Below, piece after piece: positions 1 through 6,367 of a stretch of 9,077 bases of DNA. Positions within the stretch are counted from its first letter, which is position 1. Each line of letters opens with the position of its first letter. The DNA is taken from assembly GCA_021793895.1 (NCBI GenBank), contig JAJYRW010000050.1, positions 1-9,077 of the forward strand. The letters run 5' to 3'. The position numbers and the translations under genes are program-made. The stretch comes from Actinomycetes bacterium. GTDB lineage: Bacteria > Actinomycetota > Actinomycetes > Actinomycetales > JAJYRW01. Under the pieces are notes generated by a model that was not told the DNA's origin, searched no databases, and worked only from the letters and a program-made list of their open reading frames with translations.

Positions 1-651
1 GTCGGGCTTGATGTACTGCAAGATGCGGGTGTAGTGCGTGATGAGCATGATGCCCACGTCAGTTTCGTTCTTGACGTTATTGACCCCCTCGGCAACGACG
101 CGCAGTGCGTCGACGTCCAAACCGGAGTCAGTTTCATCTAGGACGGCAAAGCGCGGGTGGAGCAGTTTCATCTGGAGGATCTCGTGGCGCTTCTTTTCAC
201 CGCCGGAGAAACCCTCGTTGACGTTTCGCTCCGCGAAGACCGGGTCCATCCGCAAGGTGTCCATGGCGGTGCGCACGTCCTTCACCCAGTGACGCAGCTT
301 GGGTGCTTCCCCGTCAATGGCGGTCTTGGCCGTGCGGAGGAAGTTGGATACGGACACGCCCGGGACTTCAACGGGGTACTGCATTGCCAGGAACAGGCCG
401 GCGCGTGCGCGCTCGTCGACCTCCATTTCCAAGACGTCTTCACCATCAAGGGTGATGGATCCCGAGGTGACCTCGTACTTGGGGTGGCCGGCGATCGCGT
501 AGGCAAGAGTGGACTTACCCGAGCCGTTGGGGCCCATGATCGCGTGGGTTTCGTTGCTGTTGATCTTCAGATCCACACCGCGCAGAATTTCCTTTGCACC
601 GTTTTCGGTTTCCACGCTGACGTGTAGATCCCGGATTTCCAGGGTAGACAT
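1..651 (-). CDS. sufC: SufC, Fe-S cluster assembly ATPase (3' end cut by window edge)
   Basis: This is the cytosolic ABC-type ATPase of the SUF machinery, which binds SufB and SufD in the SufBC2D complex and drives its conformational changes during cluster assembly. I translated the minus strand from ATG at 651; 217 codons are in the window, and the family is usually about 250 residues, so roughly 30-35 C-terminal residues are missing. Seen: Walker A GPNGSGKST at residues 40-48, Q-loop Gln91 (AMQYP), signature FSGGEKKRHE from 148, Walker B VLDETDSGLD with Asp172-Glu173, and H-loop His206 (LITHYTR). The ETDSGLD and KKRHEILQ stretches are typical of SufC rather than of transporter ATPases. A purine-rich GAAAGAGAG lies about 10 bases before the ATG. 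Last suf gene in the window; sufS and sufU would be expected further downstream, but this cannot be seen. Confidence 0.97.
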   Translation of the reverse strand, partial: MSTLEIRDLHVSVETENGAKEILRGVDLKINSNETHAIMGPNGSGKSTLAYAIAGHPKYEVTSGSITLDGEDVLEMEVDERARAGLFLAMQYPVEVPGVSVSNFLRTAKTAIDGEAPKLRHWVKDVRTAMDTLRMDPVFAERNVNEGFSGGEKKRHEILQMKLLHPRFAVLDETDSGLDVDALRVVAEGVNNVKNETDVGIMLITHYTRILQYIKPD

Positions 652-674
652 TTATGTGTAACTCTCTTTCATTC

Positions 675-690
675 GCCGAGATTTTTCGGC
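675..690 (-). other. Small hairpin in the Rieske gene-sufC spacer
   Basis: The 46-base spacer between the Rieske gene stop and the sufC start holds an inverted repeat, GCCGA at 675-679 and TCGGC at 686-690, with a 6-base loop. In the transcript this is a 5-bp stem just upstream of the sufC ribosome binding site. It lacks a following U-tract, so it does not look like an intrinsic terminator. It could be an mRNA processing or stability element that sets SufC level, or chance. Low confidence in any function. Confidence 0.3.
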
Positions 691-697
691 CGGTTCG

Positions 698-1039
698 TTA
701 GGCAGATTCGTCTTCGTCGATATCGACCATGACGCGGCCGTCCACGACGCTTAACGGGTAAACAGGAATGGGTTGGGTTGCGGGCAGGGCCAGGGCCTTG
801 CCGCTTTCCAGATCGAAGGTGGAACCATGCAGCCAGCACTCAATCGTGTTGTCAACGACGTCGCCTTCAGAAAGCGAGACCTGGCCGTGGGAGCAGATGT
901 CCGAAACTGCGTGGATATCACCGCTTTCGGTGCGTACCACCGCAATTTCAATTTCTGATCCGTCGACCTTCACTGCCACACAGCGCAGGGCGCCAACTTC
1001 TGGCAGTTCACTCACGTCGCATACGTGCTGGGCGCTCAT
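698..1039 (-). CDS. Rieske [2Fe-2S] ferredoxin-like protein of the suf operon
   Basis: A 113-residue soluble protein with one Rieske domain and no membrane segment. The cluster ligands are visible as Cys49-x-His51 (ICSHG) and Cys68-x2-His71 (ECWLHGS), followed by the FDLESGKALALPATQPIPVYP strand region usual for Rieske ferredoxins of non-heme oxygenase systems (NirD/BphF-like). Its ATG overlaps the sufD stop in ATGA, so translation is probably coupled. No oxygenase or reductase gene lies nearby; its place between sufD and sufC suggests a role linked to Fe-S assembly, such as electron donation or an early client of the pathway, but this is inference. A Rieske gene here is common in actinobacterial suf operons as I recall. 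The Rieske fold is secure; the partner and biological role are not. Confidence 0.93.
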   Translation of the reverse strand: MSAQHVCDVSELPEVGALRCVAVKVDGSEIEIAVVRTESGDIHAVSDICSHGQVSLSEGDVVDNTIECWLHGSTFDLESGKALALPATQPIPVYPLSVVDGRVMVDIDEDESA

Positions 1040-2241
1040 TTGGCTGCGAGCTCCGCAGTGATCTCCAATTCCTTTTCGATGGCGAGCATGATGCGCTCTT
1101 CAATCTCGGCTACGCCGATGCGCTTGACCACATCTACGAAGAATCCGCGCACCACCAGGCGGCGAGCTTCTTCGAGCGGGATACCCCGAGAAGTGAGGTA
1201 GAAAACCTGTTCGTCATCAAAGCGGCCGGTAGCACTGGCGTGGCCGGCGCCCTCGATTTCTCCCGTTTCAATTTCGAGATTTGGCACCGAGTCGGCGCGA
1301 GCACCGTCAGTTAGAACCAGGTTGCGGTTTAGCTCATAGGTGTCCGTGCCTTCAGCAGCAGCCCGAATCAGTACGTCACCGATCCACACCGCGTGTGCAC
1401 CTTCGCCCTGCAGCGCACCCTTATAGGCAACGTCGCTGCGGCAATTGGGCACCGCGTGGTCAACAAACAGCCGGTGTTCCTGGTGTTGATCGGCGTCCGT
1501 GAAGTACACCCCAAACAGTTCCACTTCACTACCCGGACCATCGAAGCGCGCTTCGGGTGCCATCCGAACGGCCTTGCCGCCCAGGGTCACCACAACGTGC
1601 TTCAGGTAGGCATCGCGCCCAAGAACAGCCCGGTGTGCCGAGGCATGAACTGACTCGTCATCCCACTCTTGGACGGTGACGACGGTAAGACGGGCTCCGT
1701 CTTCAAGGATGATTTCCACGTTTTCTGTCAGTTGGGCGTCACCGGAATGGTCCAGCACCACGACGGATTCGGAGTGGACACCGGCCCGAATTTGGATGTG
1801 AGCGGCAGTTGCGCCCTGCCCGTTACCGGTGCGCTTGACGGTTGTTGGCTGATCGAGAACCGCGTTTTTCGGGATGGTTACAACCGTGGCCTTTTCGAAG
1901 TTCTCCCAAGCTAGGGCCGCGGGCCGGTCGCCCGGGGCACCGACTGTGCCCAGGCGCTCATCATCCCGGTCGACCTGTTCGACAGTTACTTCGTCCGCCG
2001 CGCTGACCTCGACATCCAGGCCGGCTGCGCCGAGTTTATCGGCAAACAGCGGCTGGAGGGCAGTCAGCGCACTAAAACGCCACTCCTCTTCCCGGCCGGT
2101 GGGGACGGGGAAATCGGAGGCAGAAAAAGAGGTCGGCCGCGATCCGCGGGACTCTGGCGGCGCCTCGTTTCCGTGACTGTGGGCGCCGTCCTTTTTGGCT
2201 TGCGAGTGATCTGTACGCAGGCCTTCTTCCAGGGTCGTCAT
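1036..2241 (-). CDS. sufD: SufD, Fe-S cluster assembly scaffold subunit
   Basis: SufD pairs with SufB and two SufC subunits in the SufBC2D scaffold that assembles Fe-S clusters, and in other bacteria is needed for iron acquisition by the complex. The 401-residue length is normal. The C-terminal half has the family's beta-helix core and the hallmark helical end: LNRNLVLTDGARADSVPNLE, then GAGHASATG with His334, which I align with the functionally important His360 of E. coli SufD, then FYLTSRGIPLEEARRLVVRGF. The N-terminal 60 residues are charged and less conserved (ESRGSRPTSFSASDFPVPTGREEEWRF), ending in the REEEWRF motif seen in many SufD proteins. The start codon overlaps the sufB stop as TAATG, with GGAAGGAGC about 10 bases upstream; this settles the start. 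Translation is likely coupled to sufB. Confidence 0.96.
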   Translation of the reverse strand: MTTLEEGLRTDHSQAKKDGAHSHGNEAPPESRGSRPTSFSASDFPVPTGREEEWRFSALTALQPLFADKLGAAGLDVEVSAADEVTVEQVDRDDERLGTVGAPGDRPAALAWENFEKATVVTIPKNAVLDQPTTVKRTGNGQGATAAHIQIRAGVHSESVVVLDHSGDAQLTENVEIILEDGARLTVVTVQEWDDESVHASAHRAVLGRDAYLKHVVVTLGGKAVRMAPEARFDGPGSEVELFGVYFTDADQHQEHRLFVDHAVPNCRSDVAYKGALQGEGAHAVWIGDVLIRAAAEGTDTYELNRNLVLTDGARADSVPNLEIETGEIEGAGHASATGRFDDEQVFYLTSRGIPLEEARRLVVRGFFVDVVKRIGVAEIEERIMLAIEKELEITAELAAK

Positions 2242-3680
2242 TAACCGACCGCTCCTTCCATCTGCAGTTCAATCAGGCGGTTGAGTTCTAAGGCGTATTC
2301 CATCGGCAGTTCGCGCGCAATGGGCTCAACGAAACCGCGCACAATCATGGCCATGGCCTCTTCTTCGGTCATGCCGCGTGACATGAGGTAGAAGAGTTGG
2401 GCTTCAGAAACCTTAGAAACCGTTGCTTCGTGACCCATCGCGACGTCGTCTTCCCGCACGTCCACATACGGGTAAGTGTCGGAGCGCGAAATCAGATCCA
2501 CGAGCAACGCGTCACACAAGACGGTGGACTTGGAATTTTCCGCACCTTCAAGCACCTGAACTAAACCGCGGTATGAAGTACGGCCACCACCGCGGGCAAC
2601 CGACTTCGAAAGGATCGTCGAGGAGGTGTTGGGCGCGCCGTGAACCATCTTGGCTCCCGCGTCCTGGTGCTGGTTTTCGCCCGCGAACGCGACCGAGAGG
2701 GTCTCGCCCATGGCGTGTTCACCCATGAGGAAGATCGCCGGGTACTTCATGGTGACCTTCGAGCCGATGTTGCCATCAACCCATTCCATGGTCGCGCCCT
2801 CTTGGGCAACGGCGCGCTTGGTGACCAGGTTGTAGACGTTATTGGACCAGTTCTGAATCGTGGTGTAACGCACCTTGGCGTTCTTCTTCACGATGATCTC
2901 GACCACGGCGGAGTGCAGCGAGTCCGAGGAGTAAATCGGAGCGGTGCAGCCTTCGACGTAGTGCACCGAAGAGCCCTCATCCGCAATGATTAGTGTCCGC
3001 TCGAATTGACCCATGTTTTCGGTGTTAATCCGGAAGTAGGCCTGCAGCGGGATCTCTACGTGAACGCCCGGCGGTACATAGACGAAGGAACCACCGGACC
3101 ACACGGCCGTATTGAGAGCGGCAAATTTATTGTCGCCCGGGGGAATCACCGTGCCGAAGTACTCCTGGAACAGTTCGGGGTGTTCCTTCAAAGCCGTATC
3201 GGTATCGAGGAATACGACGCCCTGTTCTTCCAGGTCATCGCGAATCTGGTGGTAGACCACTTCGGATTCGTATTGGGCAGCAACACCGGCAACGAGCTGT
3301 TGCTTCTCCGCCTCGGGGATACCTAGACGGTCATAGGTGTTGCGGATGTCCTCAGGCAGGTCTTCCCAGGTTTGGGCTTGACGTTCCGTACTCCGCACGA
3401 AGTACTTGATGTTGTCAAAGTCAATGTCGGTGAGGTCGGAGCCCCACTCCGGCAGTGGCTTGCGGTCAAAGAGTTTCAGCGAGCGCAGACGCATATCGAG
3501 CATCCACTTCGGCTCGTCCTTTAAAGATGAAATATTGCGTACGACGGCTTCACTCAAGCCACGTTCCGCGGTTTCACCCGCCACATCGGGGTCGCTCCAA
3601 CCGTAGGAGTAGCCGCCTGAGAGAGATTCAATGGTCTCTTCCTGCGTCAACTGCTGCGGCTGGTTCGTGGTACTTGTCAT
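2241..3680 (-). CDS. sufB: SufB, Fe-S cluster assembly scaffold
   Basis: SufB is the scaffold subunit of SufBC2D: it receives sulfur from the SufS/SufU or SufE pathway and carries the nascent cluster at the SufB-SufD interface. 479 residues, normal for the family. Seen in order: [13 protein letters not shown] (21-33), YFVRSTE (93-99), a helical insert, [25 protein letters not shown] (182-206), YVEGCTAP with Cys245, [17 protein letters not shown] (274-290), TVLCDALL with Cys389, which I align with E. coli SufB Cys405, GHEA with His417-Glu418, and [21 protein letters not shown]. The reading frame stays open 57 codons further upstream to 3851, but that stretch is antisense-like filler lying inside sufR. 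The ATG at 3680 is preferred because the family begins there, GGAAGGAAA precedes it, and it overlaps the sufR stop as TGATG. Confidence 0.97.
   Translation of the reverse strand: MTSTTNQPQQLTQEETIESLSGGYSYGWSDPDVAGETAERGLSEAVVRNISSLKDEPKWMLDMRLRSLKLFDRKPLPEWGSDLTDIDFDNIKYFVRSTERQAQTWEDLPEDIRNTYDRLGIPEAEKQQLVAGVAAQYESEVVYHQIRDDLEEQGVVFLDTDTALKEHPELFQEYFGTVIPPGDNKFAALNTAVWSGGSFVYVPPGVHVEIPLQAYFRINTENMGQFERTLIIADEGSSVHYVEGCTAPIYSSDSLHSAVVEIIVKKNAKVRYTTIQNWSNNVYNLVTKRAVAQEGATMEWVDGNIGSKVTMKYPAIFLMGEHAMGETLSVAFAGENQHQDAGAKMVHGAPNTSSTILSKSVARGGGRTSYRGLVQVLEGAENSKSTVLCDALLVDLISRSDTYPYVDVREDDVAMGHEATVSKVSEAQLFYLMSRGMTEEEAMAMIVRGFVEPIARELPMEYALELNRLIELQMEGAVG
2251..2259 (-). promoter_or_regulatory. 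Ribosome binding site of sufD
   Basis: On the minus strand GGAAGGAGC lies inside the last codons of sufB, 9 bases before the sufD ATG. It is a strong Shine-Dalgarno match and supports the SufD start overlapping the sufB stop. Confidence 0.7.
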
Positions 3681-4423
3681 CAGTTTCCTTCCGGCCGGCC
3701 GCTCTTTGCGGCGGTGTTCGGTGAGTCGGTTTGCGCCGACTCCACTATCGGAATGCTGGTGGTGCACACGTGCTCTCCACTGGCAATGGTTGCCAGCCTT
3801 TGCACGTGGACCCCCAGGGTCTGGGCTATTACTCGGGTTTCTGCCTCGCAAATTTCAGGAAATTGCGCGGCAACGTCCTGAACGGGGCAGTGCCCTTGAC
3901 ATAGTTGCAAAATCGGAGCTCCGGGAACGGAGCGCACTGTTGCGGCATAGCCACGACGACTCAGCTCCTGGGCCAAAATTTCGGCCCGCTGCTCCATATC
4001 GCCACCGGCTCTTTCCAGCGCCGGTTCGATATCTAAACGCAACTTGTCCATCTCGGCTTCGGCGAAATCATCGATTGCATCTTGCCCATTGCGCTGCCTT
4101 ACGTATTGCAAAGCAGCCACCGCAATCTTTTCGTAACCCTTAGCCAAAGTATTTTGTCCAGCCGGTGTGGCAACGAAATAGCGGGCGGGTCGTCCCGGCC
4201 CCGCCGCCTTGCCAGCCGGCTCATAAAGGACTATGTGTCCTTGAGTTTGCAGTTCACCTAGGTGGCGACGTATCCCGGCTGCCGTCAAACTCAGTTGCTT
4301 GGCAACCTCGTTTGCGCTGATGGGACCGTCGGTAATTATGAGTTGCAAAATCCGCTCACGCGTTGGAAGCGAATCGGCGGGTGAGGAGTAAGTTTTGGGA
4401 TCGGATGAAACGGACAAACTCAA
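3680..4423 (-). CDS. sufR: SufR-type Fe-S-sensing repressor of the suf operon
   Basis: A 247-residue winged helix-turn-helix regulator, first gene of the suf operon. Residues 20-60 ([39 protein letters not shown]) form the HTH and 76-88 ([14 protein letters not shown]) the wing, as in the DeoR/ArsR-like SufR family. The C-terminal half carries a cysteine cluster, Cys175-x3-Cys179-x12-Cys192 ([15 protein letters not shown]) plus Cys220, the pattern thought to hold an Fe-S cluster in actinobacterial SufR. Known SufR proteins repress suf in the cluster-loaded form and release when the cluster is lost. The start is TTG at 4423, since an in-frame TGA lies at 4430-4432 and no ATG or GTG occurs near the N-terminus; a second TTG at 4417 is equally possible and better spaced from GAAGTGAGG. 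The roughly 30-residue Ser/Thr/Asn-rich tail after Cys220 is unconserved-looking. It probably autoregulates through the palindromes upstream. Confidence 0.93.
   Translation of the reverse strand: MSLSVSSDPKTYSSPADSLPTRERILQLIITDGPISANEVAKQLSLTAAGIRRHLGELQTQGHIVLYEPAGKAAGPGRPARYFVATPAGQNTLAKGYEKIAVAALQYVRQRNGQDAIDDFAEAEMDKLRLDIEPALERAGGDMEQRAEILAQELSRRGYAATVRSVPGAPILQLCQGHCPVQDVAAQFPEICEAETRVIAQTLGVHVQRLATIASGEHVCTTSIPIVESAQTDSPNTAAKSGRPEGN
3684..3692 (-). promoter_or_regulatory. Ribosome binding site of sufB
   Basis: Minus-strand GGAAGGAAA sits within the last codons of sufR, 3-7 bases before the sufB ATG. It decides between this ATG and the longer open frame upstream, and suggests that sufB can be loaded directly rather than only by coupling. 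Confidence 0.7.
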
Positions 4424-4443
4424 AACACCTCACTTCGACGCAT

Positions 4444-4453
4444 CGAACGTTCG
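4444..4453. promoter_or_regulatory. 10-bp palindrome CGAACGTTCG, sufR leader side
   Basis: A perfect palindrome lying 21 bases before the sufR TTG start, inside the presumed sufR leader. It resembles two halves of an actinobacterial SOS box (CGAAC/GTTCG) but without the four-base spacer LexA needs, so I do not call it a LexA site. Possible operator or chance. Confidence 0.3.
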
Positions 4454-4466
4454 CTTTGACGGGCAC

Positions 4467-4478
4467 GGCAGATCTGCC
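4467..4478. promoter_or_regulatory. 12-bp perfect palindrome GGCAGATCTGCC, candidate operator
   Basis: The longest exact palindrome in the divergent region, lying where the sufR transcription start would fall if the proposed -10 at 4485-4490 is right. A dimeric repressor bound here would block sufR-sufBDC initiation. SufR is the natural candidate because it is encoded immediately downstream, but the site does not match any SufR operator I can recall with certainty. Confidence 0.4.
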
Positions 4479-4481
4479 CCA

Positions 4482-4490
4482 CACATTGTG
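4482..4490. promoter_or_regulatory. 9-bp inverted repeat CACATTGTG over the proposed sufR -10
   Basis: CACA and TGTG arms around a single T. It overlaps both the proposed sufR -10 box and the possible -35 of the divergent ABC gene. The ACAC...TGTGA flavour recalls the mycobacterial SufR operator (ACACT-N5-TGTGA, from memory), but the spacing differs. Candidate regulator contact, low confidence. Confidence 0.35.
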
Positions 4491-4549
4491 AAACACCATC
4501 GTTGCATAAATCATTCCTTTGGCAAGCAAGGGTCCCCTCACCTAGCGGG

Positions 4550-5542
4550 ATGACTATGGTGGAGCGTGTGAGCGCAGCAGCACTGGAAGTGCACGATCTT
4601 GTTAAGGCCTACCGGCGAATCCGAGCGGTTCGCGGCATCTCGTTTTCGGCACAGTTTGGCGAAATTACGGCTGTTTTGGGGCCAAATGGAGCGGGTAAAA
4701 CCACGACCATTGAGTGTTGTGAGGGACTGCGTGAGCCCGATGGCGGAGCAATAAAAATTCTTGGGCACGATCCGCGCACCGCTCCGGCTGACGTGCGCTC
4801 CCGCATCGGAGTGATGCTTCAGGACGGCGGACTGCCCATGGCAGTGCCCGCTGGCTCGGTCTTGCGGCACGTGGGGCGGCTGTACGGCGATCTGGGTAGG
4901 AAGCGCGAGTTTGAACTGATTGATCGCCTCGAACTTGGGGCGCACCTGCGAACGCCAGTGCGCCGACTCTCGGGCGGAAATCGACAGCGTCTGGCTCTTG
5001 CGTGCGCTCTCATAGGTGACCCCGAAGTTCTCTTTCTTGATGAACCAACCGCAGGGATGGACCCCCACGCGCGAGTCGCCGTCCACAATTTTATTCAGGA
5101 AATGAAAGAGCACGGCACGGCGATAATTTTGACCACGCACCTGCTCGATGAGGCGGAAGCTTTGGCGGATCAGGTGATTTTGATGGCCTCTGGGGCCATT
5201 CAATCGGCGGGAACGGTGGCGGAAGTTACTGCCGAAAATCAGGAGGGGGTCGAGATCATTTTCGATTCGGCTATCGATTTCGCGATGCTCCGCCCCGGGC
5301 TCGGCCCGGAATATGCCTTGGAACCGGCCGCCCGGCGAACACAAGCTGCGGCGCGGACCGCAGAAGCGGGCAGTTGCAAATCCTGGCACATTCGACCCGC
5401 TCCCACTCCCGCCGCCTTTGCACGGCTGACAGCGCACGTGGCCCAGGCGGGTTGGGAAATTAAAGAAATGCGGCAACTGACCGATCTGACGAGTCTCTTC
5501 TTGCGACTGGCCGAAAATGCGGACAACGGGGGCGGGGAATAA
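4550..5542 (+). CDS. ABC transporter ATP-binding protein, DrrA/ABC-2 type
   Basis: A 330-residue ATPase that would energise the permease encoded next. Seen: Walker A GPNGAGKTTT (44-53), Q-loop Gln91 (VMLQDGG), signature LSGGNRQRLALA from 140, Walker B VLFLDEPTAGMD with Asp164-Glu165, H-loop His197 (TTHLLDEAEA), then about 100 residues of the C-terminal extension common in DrrA-like exporters, ending LTDLTSLFLRLAEN. The frame stays open upstream to TTG 4502, but homology begins near residue 10 of the ATG 4550 form. ATG 4550 has no well-spaced ribosome site; ATG 4556, with GCGGGA five bases before it, or GTG 4568 may be the true start. The family name suggests drug export, but the neighbour ctaA points to something tied to respiration or heme; substrate unknown. 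Confidence 0.93.
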   Translation: MTMVERVSAAALEVHDLVKAYRRIRAVRGISFSAQFGEITAVLGPNGAGKTTTIECCEGLREPDGGAIKILGHDPRTAPADVRSRIGVMLQDGGLPMAVPAGSVLRHVGRLYGDLGRKREFELIDRLELGAHLRTPVRRLSGGNRQRLALACALIGDPEVLFLDEPTAGMDPHARVAVHNFIQEMKEHGTAIILTTHLLDEAEALADQVILMASGAIQSAGTVAEVTAENQEGVEIIFDSAIDFAMLRPGLGPEYALEPAARRTQAAARTAEAGSCKSWHIRPAPTPAAFARLTAHVAQAGWEIKEMRQLTDLTSLFLRLAENADNGGGE

Positions 5543-5544
5543 CC

Positions 5545-6279
5545 ATGACATTCCGTAGAATTAGCGCCCAAGGGTGGTTTGAATTCACTGCGATATTGCG
5601 CAACGGCGAACAGATTCTTTTGAACGTAATAATGCCGGTTTTAGCGCTAGTTATCCTGGCGAAAACGGATTTGGTAGCCGCCGAGAACGACAGTTTGGAC
5701 AAGGCAAGCCTCGCCCTGGTGGCGGCGCTATCACTGGCGGTGATGTCCTCCGCTTTCACATCAGTGGCGATCGCGACCGGATTTGATCGGCGCGCGGGAT
5801 TCTTGCGCTATTTGGGCACCACTCCCCTGCGCCGCCCCGGTCTACTAGCCGGAAAAGCACTAGCGGTGGTCATGCTGGTGATAATTCAGCTCGCGCTGCT
5901 TATTGTGACAGCGCTTCTAATTGGATGGTCTGCGGATTTTGCCGGCTTAGGAATTGGCCTGTTTCCAATATTGATTGCCACCTGCACATTCGCCGCATGG
6001 GCGCTTTTGCTGGCTGGGACCCTGCGCGCCGAAGCCGTCCTTGCACTAGCGAACTTGATCTGGCTGTTTTTAGTCATGACAGCCTTTGCGATTTTGGTTT
6101 CCGGCCAAATGCCCGCGGCGATTAGTGAAATCGCGAGCTTCTTCCCCTCTGGAGCACTCGTTGCAGCCCTGGGCGAGGGAATCGGAAACCACAAGATCGC
6201 TATCGGCCCGCACCTGGTGCTGGCGGGCTGGCTCATCGCCGGCGCAGGAGCGACTACGCGCTGGTTTAAGTGGGACTGA
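5545..6279 (+). CDS. ABC-2 type transporter permease
   Basis: A 244-residue integral membrane protein with six likely membrane segments (about 22-40, 55-78, 101-128, 132-158, 163-186, 222-237). The cytoplasmic loop DRRAGFLRYLGTTPLRR (81-97) after the second segment is the conserved coupling motif of ABC-2 permeases, where (E/D)RRxGxLRxLxxTPL contacts the ATPase. It starts 2 bases after the ATPase stop with GGCGGGGAA just before the ATG, so the two are made together; one permease would act as a homodimer with two ATPases. The C-terminal RWFKWD matches the RxFRWE-like tail I recall in actinobacterial permeases beside ctaA. Direction is probably export; substrate unknown. Confidence 0.92.
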   Translation: MTFRRISAQGWFEFTAILRNGEQILLNVIMPVLALVILAKTDLVAAENDSLDKASLALVAALSLAVMSSAFTSVAIATGFDRRAGFLRYLGTTPLRRPGLLAGKALAVVMLVIIQLALLIVTALLIGWSADFAGLGIGLFPILIATCTFAAWALLLAGTLRAEAVLALANLIWLFLVMTAFAILVSGQMPAAISEIASFFPSGALVAALGEGIGNHKIAIGPHLVLAGWLIAGAGATTRWFKWD

Positions 6280-6297
6280 TCGGCACGCTGGTTTAAG
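6259..6297 (+). repeat. Direct repeat CGCTGGTTTAAG spanning the permease stop
   Basis: The 12-mer CGCTGGTTTAAG occurs at 6259-6270, coding RWFK of the permease C-terminus, and again at 6286-6297, 27 bases later and in the same frame but past the TGA at 6277-6279. Beyond the 12-mer the copies share a further GACT (GGGACT and TAGACT). The second copy would read RWFKLD. This looks like a small tandem duplication of the gene's end, now non-coding. A second short echo, GACTACGCG, occurs at 6252-6260 and 6301-6309. Confidence 0.6.
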
Positions 6298-6307
6298 CTA
6301 GACTACG

Positions 6308-6340
6308 CGGCGGCCATGCCCCACCCCAAAAGAGCCGCCG
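6308..6340. other. Inverted repeat in the permease-ctaA gap
   Basis: CGGCGGC at 6308-6314 pairs with GCCGCCG at 6334-6340 across a 19-base loop. It lies between the permease stop and the ctaA -10 box, with no T-run after it. It might be a weak terminator or attenuator for the ABC pair, or just GC-rich coincidence. Confidence 0.3.
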
Positions 6341-6354
6341 GGACCGCGGCAACA

Positions 6355-6360
6355 TAGGCT
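6355..6360 (+). promoter_or_regulatory. -10 box TAGGCT for a leaderless ctaA transcript
   Basis: TAGGCT fits the TANNNT -10 pattern and ends exactly 7 bases before the ctaA GTG, the distance at which the transcript would begin at or within a base of the start codon. There is no Shine-Dalgarno sequence before the GTG. A -35 element is not recognisable. This arrangement is common for leaderless mRNAs in actinobacteria. It implies that ctaA can be expressed separately from the ABC pair upstream. Confidence 0.55.
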
Positions 6361-6367
6361 AAAAGAC

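Larger units (their letters stand above)
4424..4549. promoter_or_regulatory. Divergent control region between sufR and the ABC-ctaA block
   Basis: A 126-base gap separates the start codons of two divergent transcription units. For sufR I can propose a weak -10 CACAAT (minus strand, 4490-4485) and -35 ATGATT (4514-4509), spaced 18 bases, which would put the transcription start near 4478. For the ABC gene the best guess is -35 TTGTGA (4486-4491) with an AT-rich CATAAAT (4505-4511), poorly spaced. Three short palindromes lie at 4444-4453, 4467-4478 and 4482-4490. The two promoters would overlap, so one regulator could affect both. The layout is seen; promoter assignments are weak matches. Confidence 0.5.

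Noticed and set aside
157..627. 156-codon plus-strand frame over sufC
   Set aside because: It lies wholly antisense to a well-supported SufC and shows no domain of its own.
778..1314. 178-codon plus-strand frame over the Rieske and sufD genes
   Set aside because: Arg/Ser/Pro-rich antisense translation spanning two real genes; no motif or start signal.
3681..3851. 57-residue N-terminal extension of SufB inside sufR
   Set aside because: Arg/Pro/His-rich and out of frame with sufR, absent from SufB proteins; the ATG at 3680 has a good ribosome site and stop overlap.
4444..4453. LexA/SOS box at CGAACGTTCG
   Set aside because: The half-sites match, but the required four-base spacing between them is missing, and no SOS gene is near.
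4538..5551. 337-codon open frame antisense to the ABC ATPase gene
   Set aside because: It mirrors a clear ATPase gene with all motifs, its translation has no recognisable domain, and it has no ribosome site; codon bias leaves the opposite strand open.
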